A model generated the notes under the pieces. It saw only the letters and a list, made by a program, of their open reading frames with translations. It was not told the DNA's origin and searched no databases. From Spiroplasma endosymbiont of Dioctria linearis (GTDB lineage: Bacteria; Bacillota_I; Bacilli_A; Mycoplasmatales; Mycoplasmataceae), in NCBI RefSeq assembly GCF_964030865.1, contig NZ_OZ034984.1:1116001-1180000 (forward strand): DNA of 64,000 bases, in the 5' to 3' direction. Within the stretch, counting starts at the first letter, position 1; the number at the start of each line of letters is the position of its first letter. This document shows positions 24,022-35,751 of this stretch, piece by piece. A program made the position numbers and the translations under genes.

Positions 24022-24280
24022 TTAAAAACTTTTTAGCGTTGTTTTTAAGTTAATCACTTAGATTTATCAAAATGGACAAAAATTTAAGTGTAAAAAATAC
24101 AGAGTATAAAGAGAAACAAAATTATTTAAATAATCTCTAATGACACAATAATTTAAAAATTAAAAGGGTAAATAATAAGGAAGATAAACTATAAGATTTT
24201 AAAAAAATGAGTATAAAAAGAAAAAATACTTAATAAAATTAAGTACTTATTGAATGAAAGAAAAAAGGAGAATTTTAATT
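24022..24280 (+). other. Intergenic region with inverted repeat before lipoprotein gene
   Basis: This 259-base AT-rich stretch holds no credible gene. CAACG in the end of the preceding gene and CGTTGTTTTT at about 24038 may form a weak terminator. TACTTAAT-AAA-ATTAAGTA at 24227-24245 is a perfect inverted repeat ending 35 bases before the lipoprotein ATG; without a T tract it is more likely an operator or mRNA stem than a terminator. Confidence 0.5.
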
Positions 24281-26563
24281 ATGAAAAAATTACTAAATAT
24301 ATTAACATCTGTAACCTTAATTGGTTCAGCTGCAACATCAGTAGCGGCTTGTGGCGGCGGGGAAAAAAAAGACCCAGACCTTTCTACTATGCAGCAAGAA
24401 ATGCTAAATGGAGCAGAGTTTATTTCAAGACTTATTGTTGCTGGAAGACATGAAAATTTAAATTACAATGTTAATGAAATATTATCAATTTTCTTAACAC
24501 CAACACCAACAGCTATGAACATGCCAATTTCTTATAATTATGAAGGAAAAAGTATAAATATGGCAGCAAATATAAATAAATTTAAAAACTACTTAGCGCC
24601 TTCTTTAAATTACTATAACGGTGATAATTATGCGGGAATGTTTGCTAGTTATCTTATGGGGATGTATGAAGATGACTTTTATAATGAGATAATAAATGGT
24701 AAAAATGGAGAGTATTATTTTAGAGATACTTTTTCAAAAGCAGGTGACCAAGGCTACAATAAAAAAAATAGCAATGCTATGGGTTATGGAGCTGGATTAG
24801 GTAAGGATATTAATTTATCAAAAAATCAAGATAGAAGAAATCTAGCATGAGGAATACAAGATACAGGAGCATTATCAAATTATTTATTGAATTTGGGTTT
24901 TGATGGTGCAAATCCAACTGATACAAATGGGACATCATCACCGAAAACTAGTGCAGGTCCCAATAAAGGGGGAACAAATGGTTCTGGTTATGCATGATAT
25001 AACTCTATTTTAATGAATAATGGAGCTACAAAGAGTGCAGATTATAGCCAAGGTTGAAATGCAATAGGAATTCCACTTACAAAAGGAAAATTAAAGGGAA
25101 CAGACTTTAAAGCAGCAGATGATGAACTTAAATCAAGTATTAATGGAATTAGGTTTAACTCAACAGGAGCTTTAATTACAAAAGTAGCAGGAGAACAAAA
25201 TATAAATGGATTTATTAGTATGTTTGGCTCAATGTTAGAAAATTTATCAGATACAAAAAATGGAGCTTTATTAACTGGAGAATTTATAAATATTTTATTT
25301 CCAATGATAAGAGGTGAAGGTGTTACTAATGCTGCAACTATAATGCAAGCTGTAGGATTATCTTTAATTTATAATGTTTGAAGTGGAATTAAAGAGATAA
25401 ACTCAGAGTTAGTTTCAAACCCTGAATTATCAGAAATAATTGAAAGACTGGATGAACCAAAGAAACTATTTACATCAGTACCAATTGTAGGAGACTTACC
25501 AGTTACAGAAAATATTAAAGTTGAAGCATTATATAAAATGTCAGATAGAGACAAATCAGTAGAAAATCATGGTACAAATGCAAAGGATATTGTTTCAGTA
25601 ATTGAAACTTTAACAGAAATTTATAACTCTTATTCAAATAAGCAGGATTTTAATGATAAATTTTTTATAAACAATGATGCTCCATTTTATAAATCTTATT
25701 CATTAATTAGAAAATATATAGGAGAAGAAAATTGAAAAGATGCAATGAATGGAAAAAATAATGATGGAGGTATAAACCTTTTAAATTTTGCAAAACAAGC
25801 ATTTGAGATGTTAACAGAAAAAGAAGTAATTGATAAATTTGATTCTATAGTTAATGCATTTGATAATAAAAAAAGCTTTAGGGAGTTATCAAGTGTTGAA
25901 AAAAATAATTATTTAAAGTTATTAGGATGAAATGAAGAAGAAGGATATATAGAGGGATCTCTTTCAGGACGTATTTATAATGCTATGACAAACCCTGAAG
26001 TTCACGGACAAAGAGATTTTAAAAAATTCTTTGATAGTTTTAAATATTCTGTAGAAAATGCTATGGGAGAGCTTCATAAACCAGTTCTTCAATATTTAAC
26101 TGATGATAAATATTGAAAGGTTAATAATTTCACAATTAATACAACAAGTAATACACAAAGAGCAGGTAAAATGGAGTTTGATTTAAATTATACTGGTAAT
26201 GGAGATGTTACCTCTAATGCAAGTAAGCAAACTAAAAAGGTTGAGGTTAATGAAAAATTTAATCCATATCAAACTATTGCTGAGAATCAGAAAAAAAATT
26301 GAAAACCTGAAATTGAAAGTAAATTAGATAAAGAAAAAATTGAAAATTCAGGACAAATTTTAGGATTAAAGCAACAAGTTGTTAAAGAAGATGAACTATT
26401 GAAATACGATGGTTTAGGAAATCATTCTGATTATAAGCCAGTAAATAACTCATATAAGATAGTGTGAGAAAATATTTCTAAAAATCCTGATTCACCATAT
26501 TGAGTTATTACATCCTTAAAATCATTTAATGCAAGCGGTCAAGAATTCTATAATATTTATTAA
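24281..26563 (+). CDS. Large lipoprotein (possibly MOLPALP-type family)
   Basis: A 760-residue lipoprotein. The signal peptide MKKLLNILTS... ends in the lipobox SVAAC with Cys24 as the lipid anchor, so it is held on the outer face of the membrane. The mature part has low-complexity Gly/Asn regions near 230-260 and a conserved-looking FLTPTPTAMNMP segment near 75-86. This resembles the mollicute lipoproteins called MOLPALP, which is a memory-based suggestion; I did not see the PALP motif itself. ATG 24281 has AAAGGAG in front; an upstream in-frame ATG at 24254 would spoil the signal peptide. The permease gene begins 5 bases after its stop. Confidence 0.8.
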
Positions 26564-26568
26564 TAACA

Positions 26569-29500
26569 ATGCTTTTATTTAAAAATGGTTTAAGAAAATT
26601 ATTAAAAGACTATGTCCAATTTGGAATATATTTAGTACTTATTACAATTGCTGTTATATTTACTTCAACTTTTGGTATTGTTTCTTCAAATTTAATTAGT
26701 ACAAATAATGAAATAAATAGAAATTTTGAAAAGTTTGATTATTCATTTAGATATACTTCAAGTGCTTATAAATCTAATGATACTCAAACTTTTACTCCGT
26801 GATTTGCATTCAATACAGATTTAGTAAAAGATGATAAGGATAATTATTTCCCAACATTAAGTTTTGGAGATTTAGAAGAAGGTAAAATACTTAAAAGTTA
26901 TGAATTTAAAGACAATTGTGAAAATAATAAGAGCCAGTGCTATGAATCTACTTTAATTTTTGAAAATAGTAGTGCTAAATATGTAAATTTTCACTTTGGA
27001 GATGTGGAGTCAAATTATGAGTATAATAATTCTGATATAGACTATCTACCAAATAAAGATCAAGCAATTACAAACTACTCAGTAGAGCAAAAAATTGAAA
27101 CGGTAAAAAGCGGAGAATTTGGAGATTTTTATAGATTCAATTTGGAAGCAAAAGGTTTTAAGAAATCTTTAATAGGAAATTTATATGAAAAAAACAATAA
27201 TTTTAAAGATGAATATTTAACTGAGGAATCTAAAAAAATAGCTCTACATATTTTTGATTACATGTTTTACTTAAATAATTCTGCTTTAACAAATGTAATT
27301 AAAAAAGATATTATTGATATTTATAATCAAAATAAAACTAATGCTAAGGAGCAGATTGAAGAATATATTAATAATGGATTTGGAGTAATTGATAATGAGG
27401 GTAAATATATATTCTCAAAAAATCAAAATATTATAGATGCTGAAACTGAAGAAAGAAAACTATTTTCAGAGCACGCCAGTTTTTATATTAAAAAATTTGA
27501 TTCTTTCCTAACTTTTAAAACAGATATTAATGAGAATGGATATGAAATTTTAACAAATAAAGTAACTCAAAGAGATTGATTCTCAAATTATTTTGATTTA
27601 TTGGGAGATTTAACAAACTTCAAAATAAGATTAACAAATGAGGCTGTTAAATGGGATTCTAGTGGAAAAAAATTTAGATATATTTCTTCATTCTATAATA
27701 ATCAACAACCAAATAGTGATATTTTAGATGTTCATTTCTATAATTCGGATATATTTAAGTTATATAAAAGAACATATAATATTAATAGCTTTACAGAATA
27801 TTCATTTATATCTTCTAGTGGATATGCTAAATATAATAATTTAGAATTAGGGAAAGGTTATGATATTTTTAACCATAATAATTCTAATGGTCCTTATATT
27901 ATGGATGGGATTGGTGTTGACTCACTCAATGTTTATCCAACAATATATGAAGAAGATTTACTAACTAATCAGGAAAATGAAGCTATTTTTTATATAAGTA
28001 ACTCTTTATTCAATAATCAATTTAATAAGGAGACAAATGAAAAAAGTTATCAGGATGTAAGTAGATCCTATTTGACTTATCAAAAATCTGATAAAAAAAA
28101 TATTGAAAAGGATATAAATTTATTTAAAACTTATTTTGCAGACAATATTTTATATTTAGGACAAGTTGTTAAAAATATTGAAAATGAAAATTATTCAGAG
28201 AATTTATCGAGAGCAAATATAGAAGCTTATAAAGATACAACATTACTAAATATGAGAAGTAATTTATTTCCAGGTGTTGTAAAAGGCTTTTATGCAATAG
28301 CAATAATATTTTGTTTAATCTTTGCTAGTGCTTTAGCATTTGTTGTATACCACATTTTTAAAAAAGTTTTAGTATCTCAAAGAAGTCAAATTGGAAATTT
28401 AAAATCTCTTGGAGTCTCAAATTTTAAAATAATTTCTAATTATATGCTATATATGGCCTTTCCTATATTAATACTTGTACCAATTGGTTGGTTTATCAGT
28501 TTATTTTTACAAGTTTCCTTAATGGGAATCTTTGAAAGATATTTTAACATTCCATCAATTTTCTCAATTAATTGAAAACTTTTATTAGTTGAATTATTTG
28601 CATTTTTGGGAATTGTAAGTTTAATGGTTTTTTTAACTAGTTATTTCACTGTAAAACAATCACCTCTTATTTTATTATCACCAAGCAAAAGTAATAAGCC
28701 AAATACTTTTCTTTCAAAAAGCTTTTCAAAAATAAAAGGAATAAGTTTTACATCTAAATTAAGACTTATAATATTATCTACTGCAATAAAGGATTTAACA
28801 ATATTTTTCTTAATATTATTATTTTCAAGCTCAGTTATAACTCTAGCTTCTGTAGCACCAAATACTATGAAAAATATGTCCAATGAGTATTATAAAAATA
28901 TTAAATATAATAATGATTTTAGTTACAATAATATAGTTATAAATAATCCTTTGACTAGATATTCATTTTATCAAATGGATGAAGAGAATAAAGCTAAAAG
29001 TAATATAGAAGCATCTTTATTTAACACGTTAATAAAAACAAAAGAAAATGATTATAGAACTTTATTTGAAGCTGATTATTGAAAAAATGATAAAGGCATA
29101 TCTTTTAGAAAAAATTTTGATAATATTCTGTTTAATAATTTGCTTACTTTTAAAGGTGGAGTTTTATCAACAGGAATAATGGATGAATTAGTTAATACAG
29201 AATCAAAAATTAGCAAAGAAAAACTAATAGCACAAAGATTTAATAATGTTTCTTGCCAAGTTATTCCTCAATTATTTGGACAACCTTCTATAACTGAGGA
29301 TAAGGATTATAATGAATGTATAAAAAGTATTTCTAATAATATCTTACCTTCTACAATAAAGGAACTTTGGGATAAGGATAAGAATGAATTTAAAAATTTC
29401 TCATTCAATTTTTCAAATATTTCAGTGGATAACAAGATAGATCAAATGTATACTAAAGTTGAATCAATTATTGATGATAATAAGCAAGCAAGATATACTA

Positions 29501-30840
29501 TTTATGGTTTGGACTTATTTGAAGAAAAATCAAAAAACTTATTATTAAAAAATGAGAGCAAAATTAAGTATAATGATTCTTTAGACTATATTCCAGTATT
29601 AATTAATAAAAAGGGAGAATTGGAGGGGTTAAAAGTTGGTAATGAATTTAATTTAAAAACTCCTCAAAACTTATTAGCTATTTTAGGTGGAGATAACTCA
29701 AAAAATGAATTAGACTCTAGTTTATGAAAATTCAAAGATAAAAACCTCTTTGAAATGGATTTAGATAAGTTCACTTATGCTATTAACCATGACTTTTATT
29801 TTAAAAATGGTAGTATTTATGAGCCTTATTACAATATGGCAGATATTCAATTGTCACTTCCAAAAAAAATGCTTAATCAAGAATTATTTAATGAAGTTAA
29901 TATAGAGTATCAGCAATATTCGAATAAGGATTTAAACTCAATTTATAGAGAAGAGTCAGATAATTATATTATCAATCCTTTTGATATATATAAATATGAA
30001 AAGGGTGTTCCAACTGAAATAGGAATAGAAACCCTGTTAGGAGGAACGAACAGCTGATTAAATATTGCATTAAAAAAAGGTTTATTAGTAAATAAAATTG
30101 TAGACTCTGCGCCAAGAAAAGCAAAAGTTGTAGGAGTAGAGGAATTGTATGATGGAAATAAATTATATATGGATCAATTATATGCAAATGAACTAATGGG
30201 TGTAAAAGAAGATTTTGATACTAGAAGAGAGTTTGAGAATGGTTCTTCAGTAAATATTTGAAGTAATGCTAAAATGAGTTCAAATATACAAAATGCTGAT
30301 CAAATGCAAAGAATTTTATTATCATCATTTAATGCAAATAATGCAACTGATGGATTTGCAAAATACATGGACCAATCAATTGGTTATACAGACTATATTC
30401 AAATGAAAAAAATGGCTATGAGTAATCTTATTACTTCAGTAATATCTATCTCTGTTATATTTGTTTCATTATCATTAATAACAGCTATTATTATAATTTA
30501 TCTGATTACTGAAATGTTTATAGGAAGATATAAGCGATTTATGAGCTATATGCGAATTCAAGGATATTCAATGAGAGAAATTAACTCTATTATTATGTGA
30601 ATATTCTTACCTATAGCTGCAATTGGTGTGGCATTGGGAATAACAATTATTTGACTTTTAATAAGTTATTTAGTCCCTCAAATACTGCTTTCACTTGATA
30701 TAGCAGTGCCAATGATAATGGGTTGGACAATTATGCCTATTGTCTTTATTGTAGGATTAGCAATATTCCTATTAGGTTATACAGTAATTATGTTATCTAT
30801 TAGAAGAGTTAAATTAGCTTCTTTAATAGGAAATGAGTAG
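26569..30840 (+). CDS. Giant FtsX-type ABC transporter permease (1423 residues)
   Basis: The protein has TM1 near residues 18-45, a large outer domain, three helices near 565-700, a helix at about 740-760, a second large outer domain, and three C-terminal helices (about 1283-1420). This is a doubled FtsX/MacB layout: a cytoplasmic loop SQRSQIGNLKSLGVS follows the second helix, and the C-terminal counterpart is RFMSYMRIQGYSMREI. No ATPase gene is adjacent. It lacks a ribosome site and starts 5 bases after the lipoprotein stop, implying translational coupling. TGG is used beside TGA for Trp. The outer domains carry paired cysteines. Substrate unknown; lipoprotein release or attachment is possible. 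Confidence 0.8.
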
Positions 30841-30844
30841 AGAT

Positions 30845-30870
30845 TAAAAATCGACTTTGGTCGATTTTTC
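30845..30870 (+). terminator. Terminator after permease gene 1
   Basis: AAAAATCGAC and GTCGATTTTT form a perfect stem with a short loop and a T tract. Confidence 0.88.
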
Positions 30871-30949
30871 TCATTTTAAAAGTTAATAAAATGAAAAATT
30901 AATCTAAATTGCTATTATTTAATTAATTTAATCTTTTTTAATTTTCTTA

Positions 30950-30978
30950 TTGCTTTTCCATTAATGTTGTGTGATAAT
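30950..30978 (+). promoter_or_regulatory. S10 operon promoter
   Basis: TTGCTT (30950-30955) and GATAAT (30973-30978) are 17 bases apart, and TGT directly before the -10 gives an extended -10 element. This is a well-formed promoter 73 bases before rpsJ. Confidence 0.7.
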
Positions 30979-31008
30979 TGGAAAGCATGTATATTTTATG
31001 TTCATTTA

Positions 31009-31032
31009 GACAACACACTGGAAAGGGTTGTC
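31009..31032 (+). promoter_or_regulatory. Leader hairpin before rpsJ
   Basis: GACAAC and GTTGTC pair around a 12-base loop, ending 7 bases before AAGGAGG. Its place in the leader suggests translational feedback, as known for r-protein operons, but no ribosomal-protein binding site was recognised. Confidence 0.4.
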
Positions 31033-31051
31033 AATGTTGAAGGAGGACCTA

Positions 31052-31360
31052 ATGGCTCAACAAAAAATAAAAATAAAATTAAAAGGTTACGACCACGCTA
31101 TTGTTGATCAATCAATTGCAAAAATTATTGAAGCAGCTGAATCAACTGGAGCTAAAGTTCGTGGACCAATTCCATTACCAACAGAAAAGCAAATTATAAC
31201 AATATTAAGAGCTACTCATAAATATAAAGATAGTAGAGAGCAGTTCGAAATGAGAACACATAAAAGAATACTTGAGATAGTTGAACCAACACCAAAAACA
31301 ATGGACTCATTAACAAGAGTTCAATTACCAACTGGTGTTAACATCGAAATTAAATTATAG
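31052..31360 (+). CDS. rpsJ: 30S ribosomal protein S10
   Basis: S10 is a 30S head protein and also the NusE antitermination factor. The 102 residues match the family exactly, with GPIPLPT and the RTHKR motif (about residues 68-72). ATG 31052 is used because AAGGAGG ends 5 bases before it; an in-frame start 24 bases upstream would swallow that site. First gene of the S10-spc-alpha superoperon. Confidence 0.98.
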   Translation: MAQQKIKIKLKGYDHAIVDQSIAKIIEAAESTGAKVRGPIPLPTEKQIITILRATHKYKDSREQFEMRTHKRILEIVEPTPKTMDSLTRVQLPTGVNIEIKL

Positions 31361-31409
31361 TAGACGATCAAGATATACATGAACATCATAAAAAACAGGA
31401 GGAAATATC

Positions 31410-32135
31410 ATGAAAGGAATCTTAGGACGTAAGTTAGAGATGACTCAAATCTTTAGTGAGAATGGTAAATTAATTCCGGTCACTGTTATTGCAGTAGAAC
31501 AAAACACAGTTTTACAAGTAAAATCAGTAGAAAAAGACGGATACCAAGCATTAAAATTGGGAACAATCGATAAAAGAGCTAACTTATTTAATAAACCAGA
31601 TATGGGTCAATTTAAAAAAGTTAACTCAGAACCTAAGCGCTTCGTAAAAGAAATCAGAGATATGGAAGGATACGAAACTGGTGCAGTAATTAATGCAGCC
31701 GACGTATTCAACGCTGGTGAATTTGTGGACGTTACAGGTATATCAAAAGGTAAAGGATTTGCAGGAGCAATTAAAAGACATAATTATTCAAGAGGACCAA
31801 TGGGTCACGGGTCAGGATATCACAGAGGTATCGGGTCAATGGGAGCAATTATTAACAGAATCTTCAAATCTAAAAAAATGGCTGGTCACATGGGACATGA
31901 ACAAGTGACAATCCAAAACTTAGAAGTAGTAAAAATTGATGCTGAAAAAAATTTAGTTTTAGTTAAAGGATCTGTTCCGGGTCCAAGAAAAGGCTTTGTT
32001 GTAATTAAACAAAACGTTAAAGGTAGAAAAGCGCAAGAGGCTGTTTCATTGTTATCAAGAAACACTGCTACTAAAGCTGTAGTTGAACCAACTCCAGCTG
32101 CTGTAGTTGAAGAAACAGCTCCTGCAGCTGAATAA
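31410..32135 (+). CDS. rplC: 50S ribosomal protein L3 with C-terminal Ala/Pro/Glu tail
   Basis: L3 binds domain VI of 23S rRNA and reaches the peptidyl transferase centre. The 241 residues include the conserved [22 protein letters not shown] loop region (about 108-130). After the normal end near residue 212, a low-complexity tail rich in Val, Ala, Pro and Glu ([14 protein letters not shown]) adds roughly 25 residues. An AGGAGG site precedes the ATG. Confidence 0.97.
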   Translation: MKGILGRKLEMTQIFSENGKLIPVTVIAVEQNTVLQVKSVEKDGYQALKLGTIDKRANLFNKPDMGQFKKVNSEPKRFVKEIRDMEGYETGAVINAADVFNAGEFVDVTGISKGKGFAGAIKRHNYSRGPMGHGSGYHRGIGSMGAIINRIFKSKKMAGHMGHEQVTIQNLEVVKIDAEKNLVLVKGSVPGPRKGFVVIKQNVKGRKAQEAVSLLSRNTATKAVVEPTPAAVVEETAPAAE

Positions 32136-32154
32136 TTAGGGGGAAAGAATTAAC

Positions 32155-32781
32155 ATGAAAGCAAAAGTTTTAGATGTTAAGGGAACATCTCTTAAAGAAA
32201 TTACATTAAACGATAAAGTTTGAGGTGTAGAGCCTCATCAACAAGCTATTTTTGATACAGTTGTTTCACAACAAGCTGCATTAAGACAAGGAACAAGAAA
32301 AACAAAAACTAGAGCAGAAGTGCGTGGTGGAGGTAGAAAACCTTGAAGACAAAAAGGTACAGGACGTGCCCGTCAAGGATCAATTAGATCTCCACAATGA
32401 AGAGGTGGGGGAATTGTATTTGGTCCTACACCAAACATCAACTACAAAAAAGCTGTAAATAAAAAAGTTAGACAATTAGCAATTAGAAGTGCTTTAAGTA
32501 TTAAAGCAAAGGAATTAAATTTAGTAATTTTAGATAAATTTGCATTCTCAAAACCTTCAACAAAAGAAATGCTAAGTGTTATGAAAAATATTAAAATTGA
32601 AGATCAAAAGACATTAATAGTAACTAAAGAACACGAAGAAATAGTTGTTAAATCAGCAGGTAACATTCCAGGAGTTAAGACATTAGACTTCCAAAAAATG
32701 AATATATTTGATTTATTAAATGCAACTAAATTGGTTGTTACTGAAGAAACTGTTAATAAAATCGAGGAGGTGTATGCATAA
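32155..32781 (+). CDS. rplD: 50S ribosomal protein L4
   Basis: L4 lines the peptide exit tunnel and in many bacteria regulates the S10 operon. The 208 residues include the tunnel-loop sequence [19 protein letters not shown] (about 58-78), with Trp codons written TGA. The start follows AGGGGGAAAG. Its stop overlaps the rplW start by one base (TAATG). Confidence 0.97.
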
Positions 32782-33065
32782 TGCATTTAACACAAGTTAT
32801 TAAAAAACCTTTGTTAACTGAAAAGACTTATTTAGGTCAACAAAATGGTGCGTACACATTCATTGTTGATAAAAAAGCTAACAAAACTCTAATTAAAAAA
32901 ACATTCGAAGAAATATTTAAAGTCAAAGTTAAAGATGTAAGAACTATGAATTATGACGGAAAAGAAAAAAGAATGGGTAAATATGTTGGAACAAAAGCAT
33001 CTTTTAAAAAAGCTGTAATAGTATTAAAAGATGGAGAAACATTAGATATCTTATCAGACTTATAA
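32781..33065 (+). CDS. rplW: 50S ribosomal protein L23
   Basis: L23 sits at the exit tunnel mouth, next to L29, and docks trigger factor and SRP. The 94 residues show the typical KPLLTEKT N-terminus and the [10 protein letters not shown] strand. Its ATG shares a base with the rplD stop, and GGAGGTG inside rplD is its ribosome site. Confidence 0.97.
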   Translation: MHLTQVIKKPLLTEKTYLGQQNGAYTFIVDKKANKTLIKKTFEEIFKVKVKDVRTMNYDGKEKRMGKYVGTKASFKKAVIVLKDGETLDILSDL

Positions 33066-33124
33066 AATTAAGAAATTAATTATTAAGAGATGGAAAAGAT
33101 TAGGCGAAAACAGGAGGATATATT

Positions 33125-33967
33125 ATGCCAATCAAAAAATATAAGCCTACGACCAATGGTCGTAGAAACATGACTAGCTTAGATTATAGTATCCTTACAA
33201 CTTCAAAGCCGGAAGGTTCATTAGTCTCAAAACTAAATGAAAAGGCTGGAAGAAATAATCACGGTCAAATAACTACTCGCCATAAAGGTGGAGGACATAA
33301 AAGAAAATATCGTATCATCGATTTCAAACGTAATAAATTAGATATTGCTGGAAAAATCGCAACTATTGAATATGATCCAAACAGAAATTCATTTATTTGT
33401 TTAGTAAATTATATTGATGGGGAAAAAAGGTACATCTTATTTGCAAAAGGAATGCAAGTAGGACAAGAAGTAATTTCTAGTGAAAATGCAGATATCAAAA
33501 CTGGTAATGCAGCACCACTAAAAAATATTCCTGAAGGAACATTAATTCATAATGTTGAATTAAGACCAGGAAAAGGTGGACAAATAGCACGTAGTGCAGG
33601 AAGTTCAGTACAGATTTTAGGTAAAGATGAAGAAGGTAAATACATCACTTTACGTTTAGGTTCAGGAGAAGTTAGAAAAGTACTTGCTGAATGTTATGCA
33701 ACAATTGGTGAAGTAGGAAATGAAGAATATAATTTAGTAAACTGAGGAAAAGCTGGAAGAAATCGTTGAAGAGGAATTAGACCAACTGTTCGTGGTTCTG
33801 TTATGAACCCAATCGATCACCCTCACGGAGGGGGAGAAGGTCGTGCTCCAATCGGACGTAAAGCTCCATTAACACCATGAGGTAAAAAAGCTCTTGGTGT
33901 AAAAACACGTGATAAAAAGAAAGCTTCTACTAAATTAATAGTAAGAAGAAGAAATGATAACAAATAG
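33125..33967 (+). CDS. rplB: 50S ribosomal protein L2
   Basis: L2 bridges the subunits and supports peptidyl transfer. The 280 residues end in the basic KLIVRRRN tail; the conserved [18 protein letters not shown] segment with the key histidine lies near 222-239. TGA at 33743-33745, 33767-33769 and 33878-33880 are Trp. AGGAGG precedes the ATG after a 59-base gap from rplW. Confidence 0.98.
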
Positions 33968-33979
33968 GAGGATTATGAA

Positions 33980-34249
33980 ATGTCAAGATCATTAAAAAAA
34001 GGTCCCTTTGCAGATGACTATTTAATTAAAAAAGTTGAAGCAATAGGTGAAAAAAAAGAAATTATTAAAACTTGATCACGTCGTTCAACAATCTTTCCAA
34101 GCTTTGTTGGTCACACATTTGGAGTTTACAACGGGAAAGAATTTATCACAGTTTATGTTACAGAAGATATGGTAGGTCACAAATTAGGAGAATTTTCACC
34201 AACACGTAAGTTTGGTGGTCATGGTGATGATAAGAAAAAGAAAAAGTAA
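33980..34249 (+). CDS. rpsS: 30S ribosomal protein S19
   Basis: S19 is in the 30S head and contacts the A-site tRNA and S13. The 89 residues begin SRSLKKGPF and include [16 protein letters not shown] and [14 protein letters not shown], all typical. ATG 33980 is chosen over an out-of-frame ATG at 33975. AGGAGG lies about 9 bases upstream. The C-terminus is a short Lys run. Confidence 0.97.
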
Positions 34250-34275
34250 TCATTAGGAAATAGGAGTTTCAAAAT

Positions 34276-34611
34276 ATGGAAGCAAAAGCAAAATTAACAA
34301 TGATTAGAATCTCACCAAGAAAAGTTAGACTAGTAGCTGACACTATCAGAAGTAAAAAAATATCAGAAGCTGTAGCAATTCTTCAAAACCAAGACAAAAG
34401 ATCTTCAGAACCAGTATTAAAATTATTAAACTCAGCTGTAGCAAATGCTGTTAACAATAACGGTATGGAAGCTGATCAATTATTTGTTAAAACAATCTTC
34501 GTAAATGAAGGACCAACATTAAAACGTTTTAGACCAAGAGCTCACGGAAGAGCTTATGAAATTTTGAAAAGAACTAGCCATATTACAATAGTGGTTAGCG
34601 ACGAAAGATAG
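34276..34611 (+). CDS. rplV: 50S ribosomal protein L22
   Basis: L22 extends a hairpin into the exit tunnel. The 111 residues include [14 protein letters not shown] near the start and [10 protein letters not shown] in the loop (about residues 83-92), as expected. A TAGGAG site precedes the ATG. It lies between rpsS and rpsC with short gaps. Confidence 0.97.
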   Translation: MEAKAKLTMIRISPRKVRLVADTIRSKKISEAVAILQNQDKRSSEPVLKLLNSAVANAVNNNGMEADQLFVKTIFVNEGPTLKRFRPRAHGRAYEILKRTSHITIVVSDER

Positions 34612-34627
34612 AAGGGAATTATAGAGT

Positions 34628-35335
34628 ATGGGACAAAAAGTATCTCCAAATGTTTTACGAATAGGTATTATTAGAGGTTGAGATAACCGCTGATATGCTG
34701 AAAAAGGTGAATATGTTAAGTGATTGCATCAAGATATCAAAATTAGAAAAGCTGTTGAAAAACAATTAAAAAACGCTGCTGTTTCAAAAGTTGAAATCGA
34801 AAGAACTAAAAAAGAAATCACTCTAGTAATTCGTTCTGCACGTCCAGCTATTGTTCTTGGACAAGAAGGTAAAAATGTTGAAAATATCGTTTTAACAGTT
34901 AGAAAAACAATAAAAGATAGAAAAGCTGATGTAAAAGTTAAAGTAATTGAAATAAAAAATCCAGATGTTGATGCAAAATTGGTTGCACAATTTATTGGAG
35001 AACAAATTACAAATCGTGCATCATTTAGAACTGTACAAAAATTAGCTATTAGAAAAGCTTTAAAAGCTGGAGCTAAAGGAATTAAAACTGCAGTTTCTGG
35101 AAGACTTGGAGGAGTTGAAATGGCTCGTACTGAAGGTTACCTTGAAGGTTCAGTACCATTATCAACTTTAAGAAGTGATATTGATTATGCTCTATATGAA
35201 GCAAGAACTACATATGGACAAATCGGGGTTAAGGTTTGAATTAACCACGGGGAAATTATAGGAAAACAAAACCAAAACAATTCGAAAGCGATTGAGGACA
35301 AAAAACCTCAAAGAACACCAAGGGAGGTTAAATAG
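34628..35335 (+). CDS. rpsC: 30S ribosomal protein S3
   Basis: S3 forms part of the mRNA entry channel and its helicase activity. The 235 residues start [17 protein letters not shown]; the KH domain has [13 protein letters not shown] and the C-terminal domain has [13 protein letters not shown]. Several TGA Trp codons occur near the N-terminus (34679-34724 region). The C-terminal tail is charged. The ribosome site of rplP, GGGAGG, lies inside its end. Confidence 0.97.
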
Positions 35336-35337
35336 TT

Positions 35338-35751
35338 ATGTTAATGCCCAAAAGAGTTAAATTCCGTCGTCCTCACAGAGTGAGTTACGAAGGAAAAGCA
35401 AAAGGTGGAAAATTTATCGCATTTGGTGAGTACGGATTGATGTCATTAGATGGTAATTGAATTACTTCAAGACAGATAGAAGCAGCTCGTATTGCTATGA
35501 CACGTTATATGAAACGTTTTGGTAAAGTTTGAATTAGAATATTCCCTCATATGGCAATAACTAAAAAGCCATTAGAAGTACGTATGGGTTCAGGGAAAGG
35601 ATCTCCTGAAGAATGAGTAGCAGTTGTTAAAACTGGCCAATTCATGTTTGAAGTTGGTGGAGTTTCAGAAGAAGTTGCTCGTGAAGCCTTACGTTTAGCA
35701 ATGCATAAATTACCAGTGCGTTGCAAAATCGTTAAGAGAGGTGATGAATAA
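35338..35751 (+). CDS. rplP: 50S ribosomal protein L16
   Basis: L16 organises the A-site tRNA region of the 50S. The 137 residues include the conserved [14 protein letters not shown] start, [11 protein letters not shown] and [15 protein letters not shown]. The gene starts 2 bases after rpsC and its stop overlaps the rpmC start (TAATG), showing tight coupling. Confidence 0.97.

Noticed and set aside
24072-24140. Short open frame of 22 codons in the gap before the lipoprotein gene
   Set aside because: No ribosome site, no recognisable sequence, and such short frames are expected by chance in AT-rich DNA.
31028-31051. Upstream in-frame start for rpsJ
   Set aside because: It would include the AAGGAGG ribosome site in the coding region and lengthen S10 beyond its standard 102 residues.
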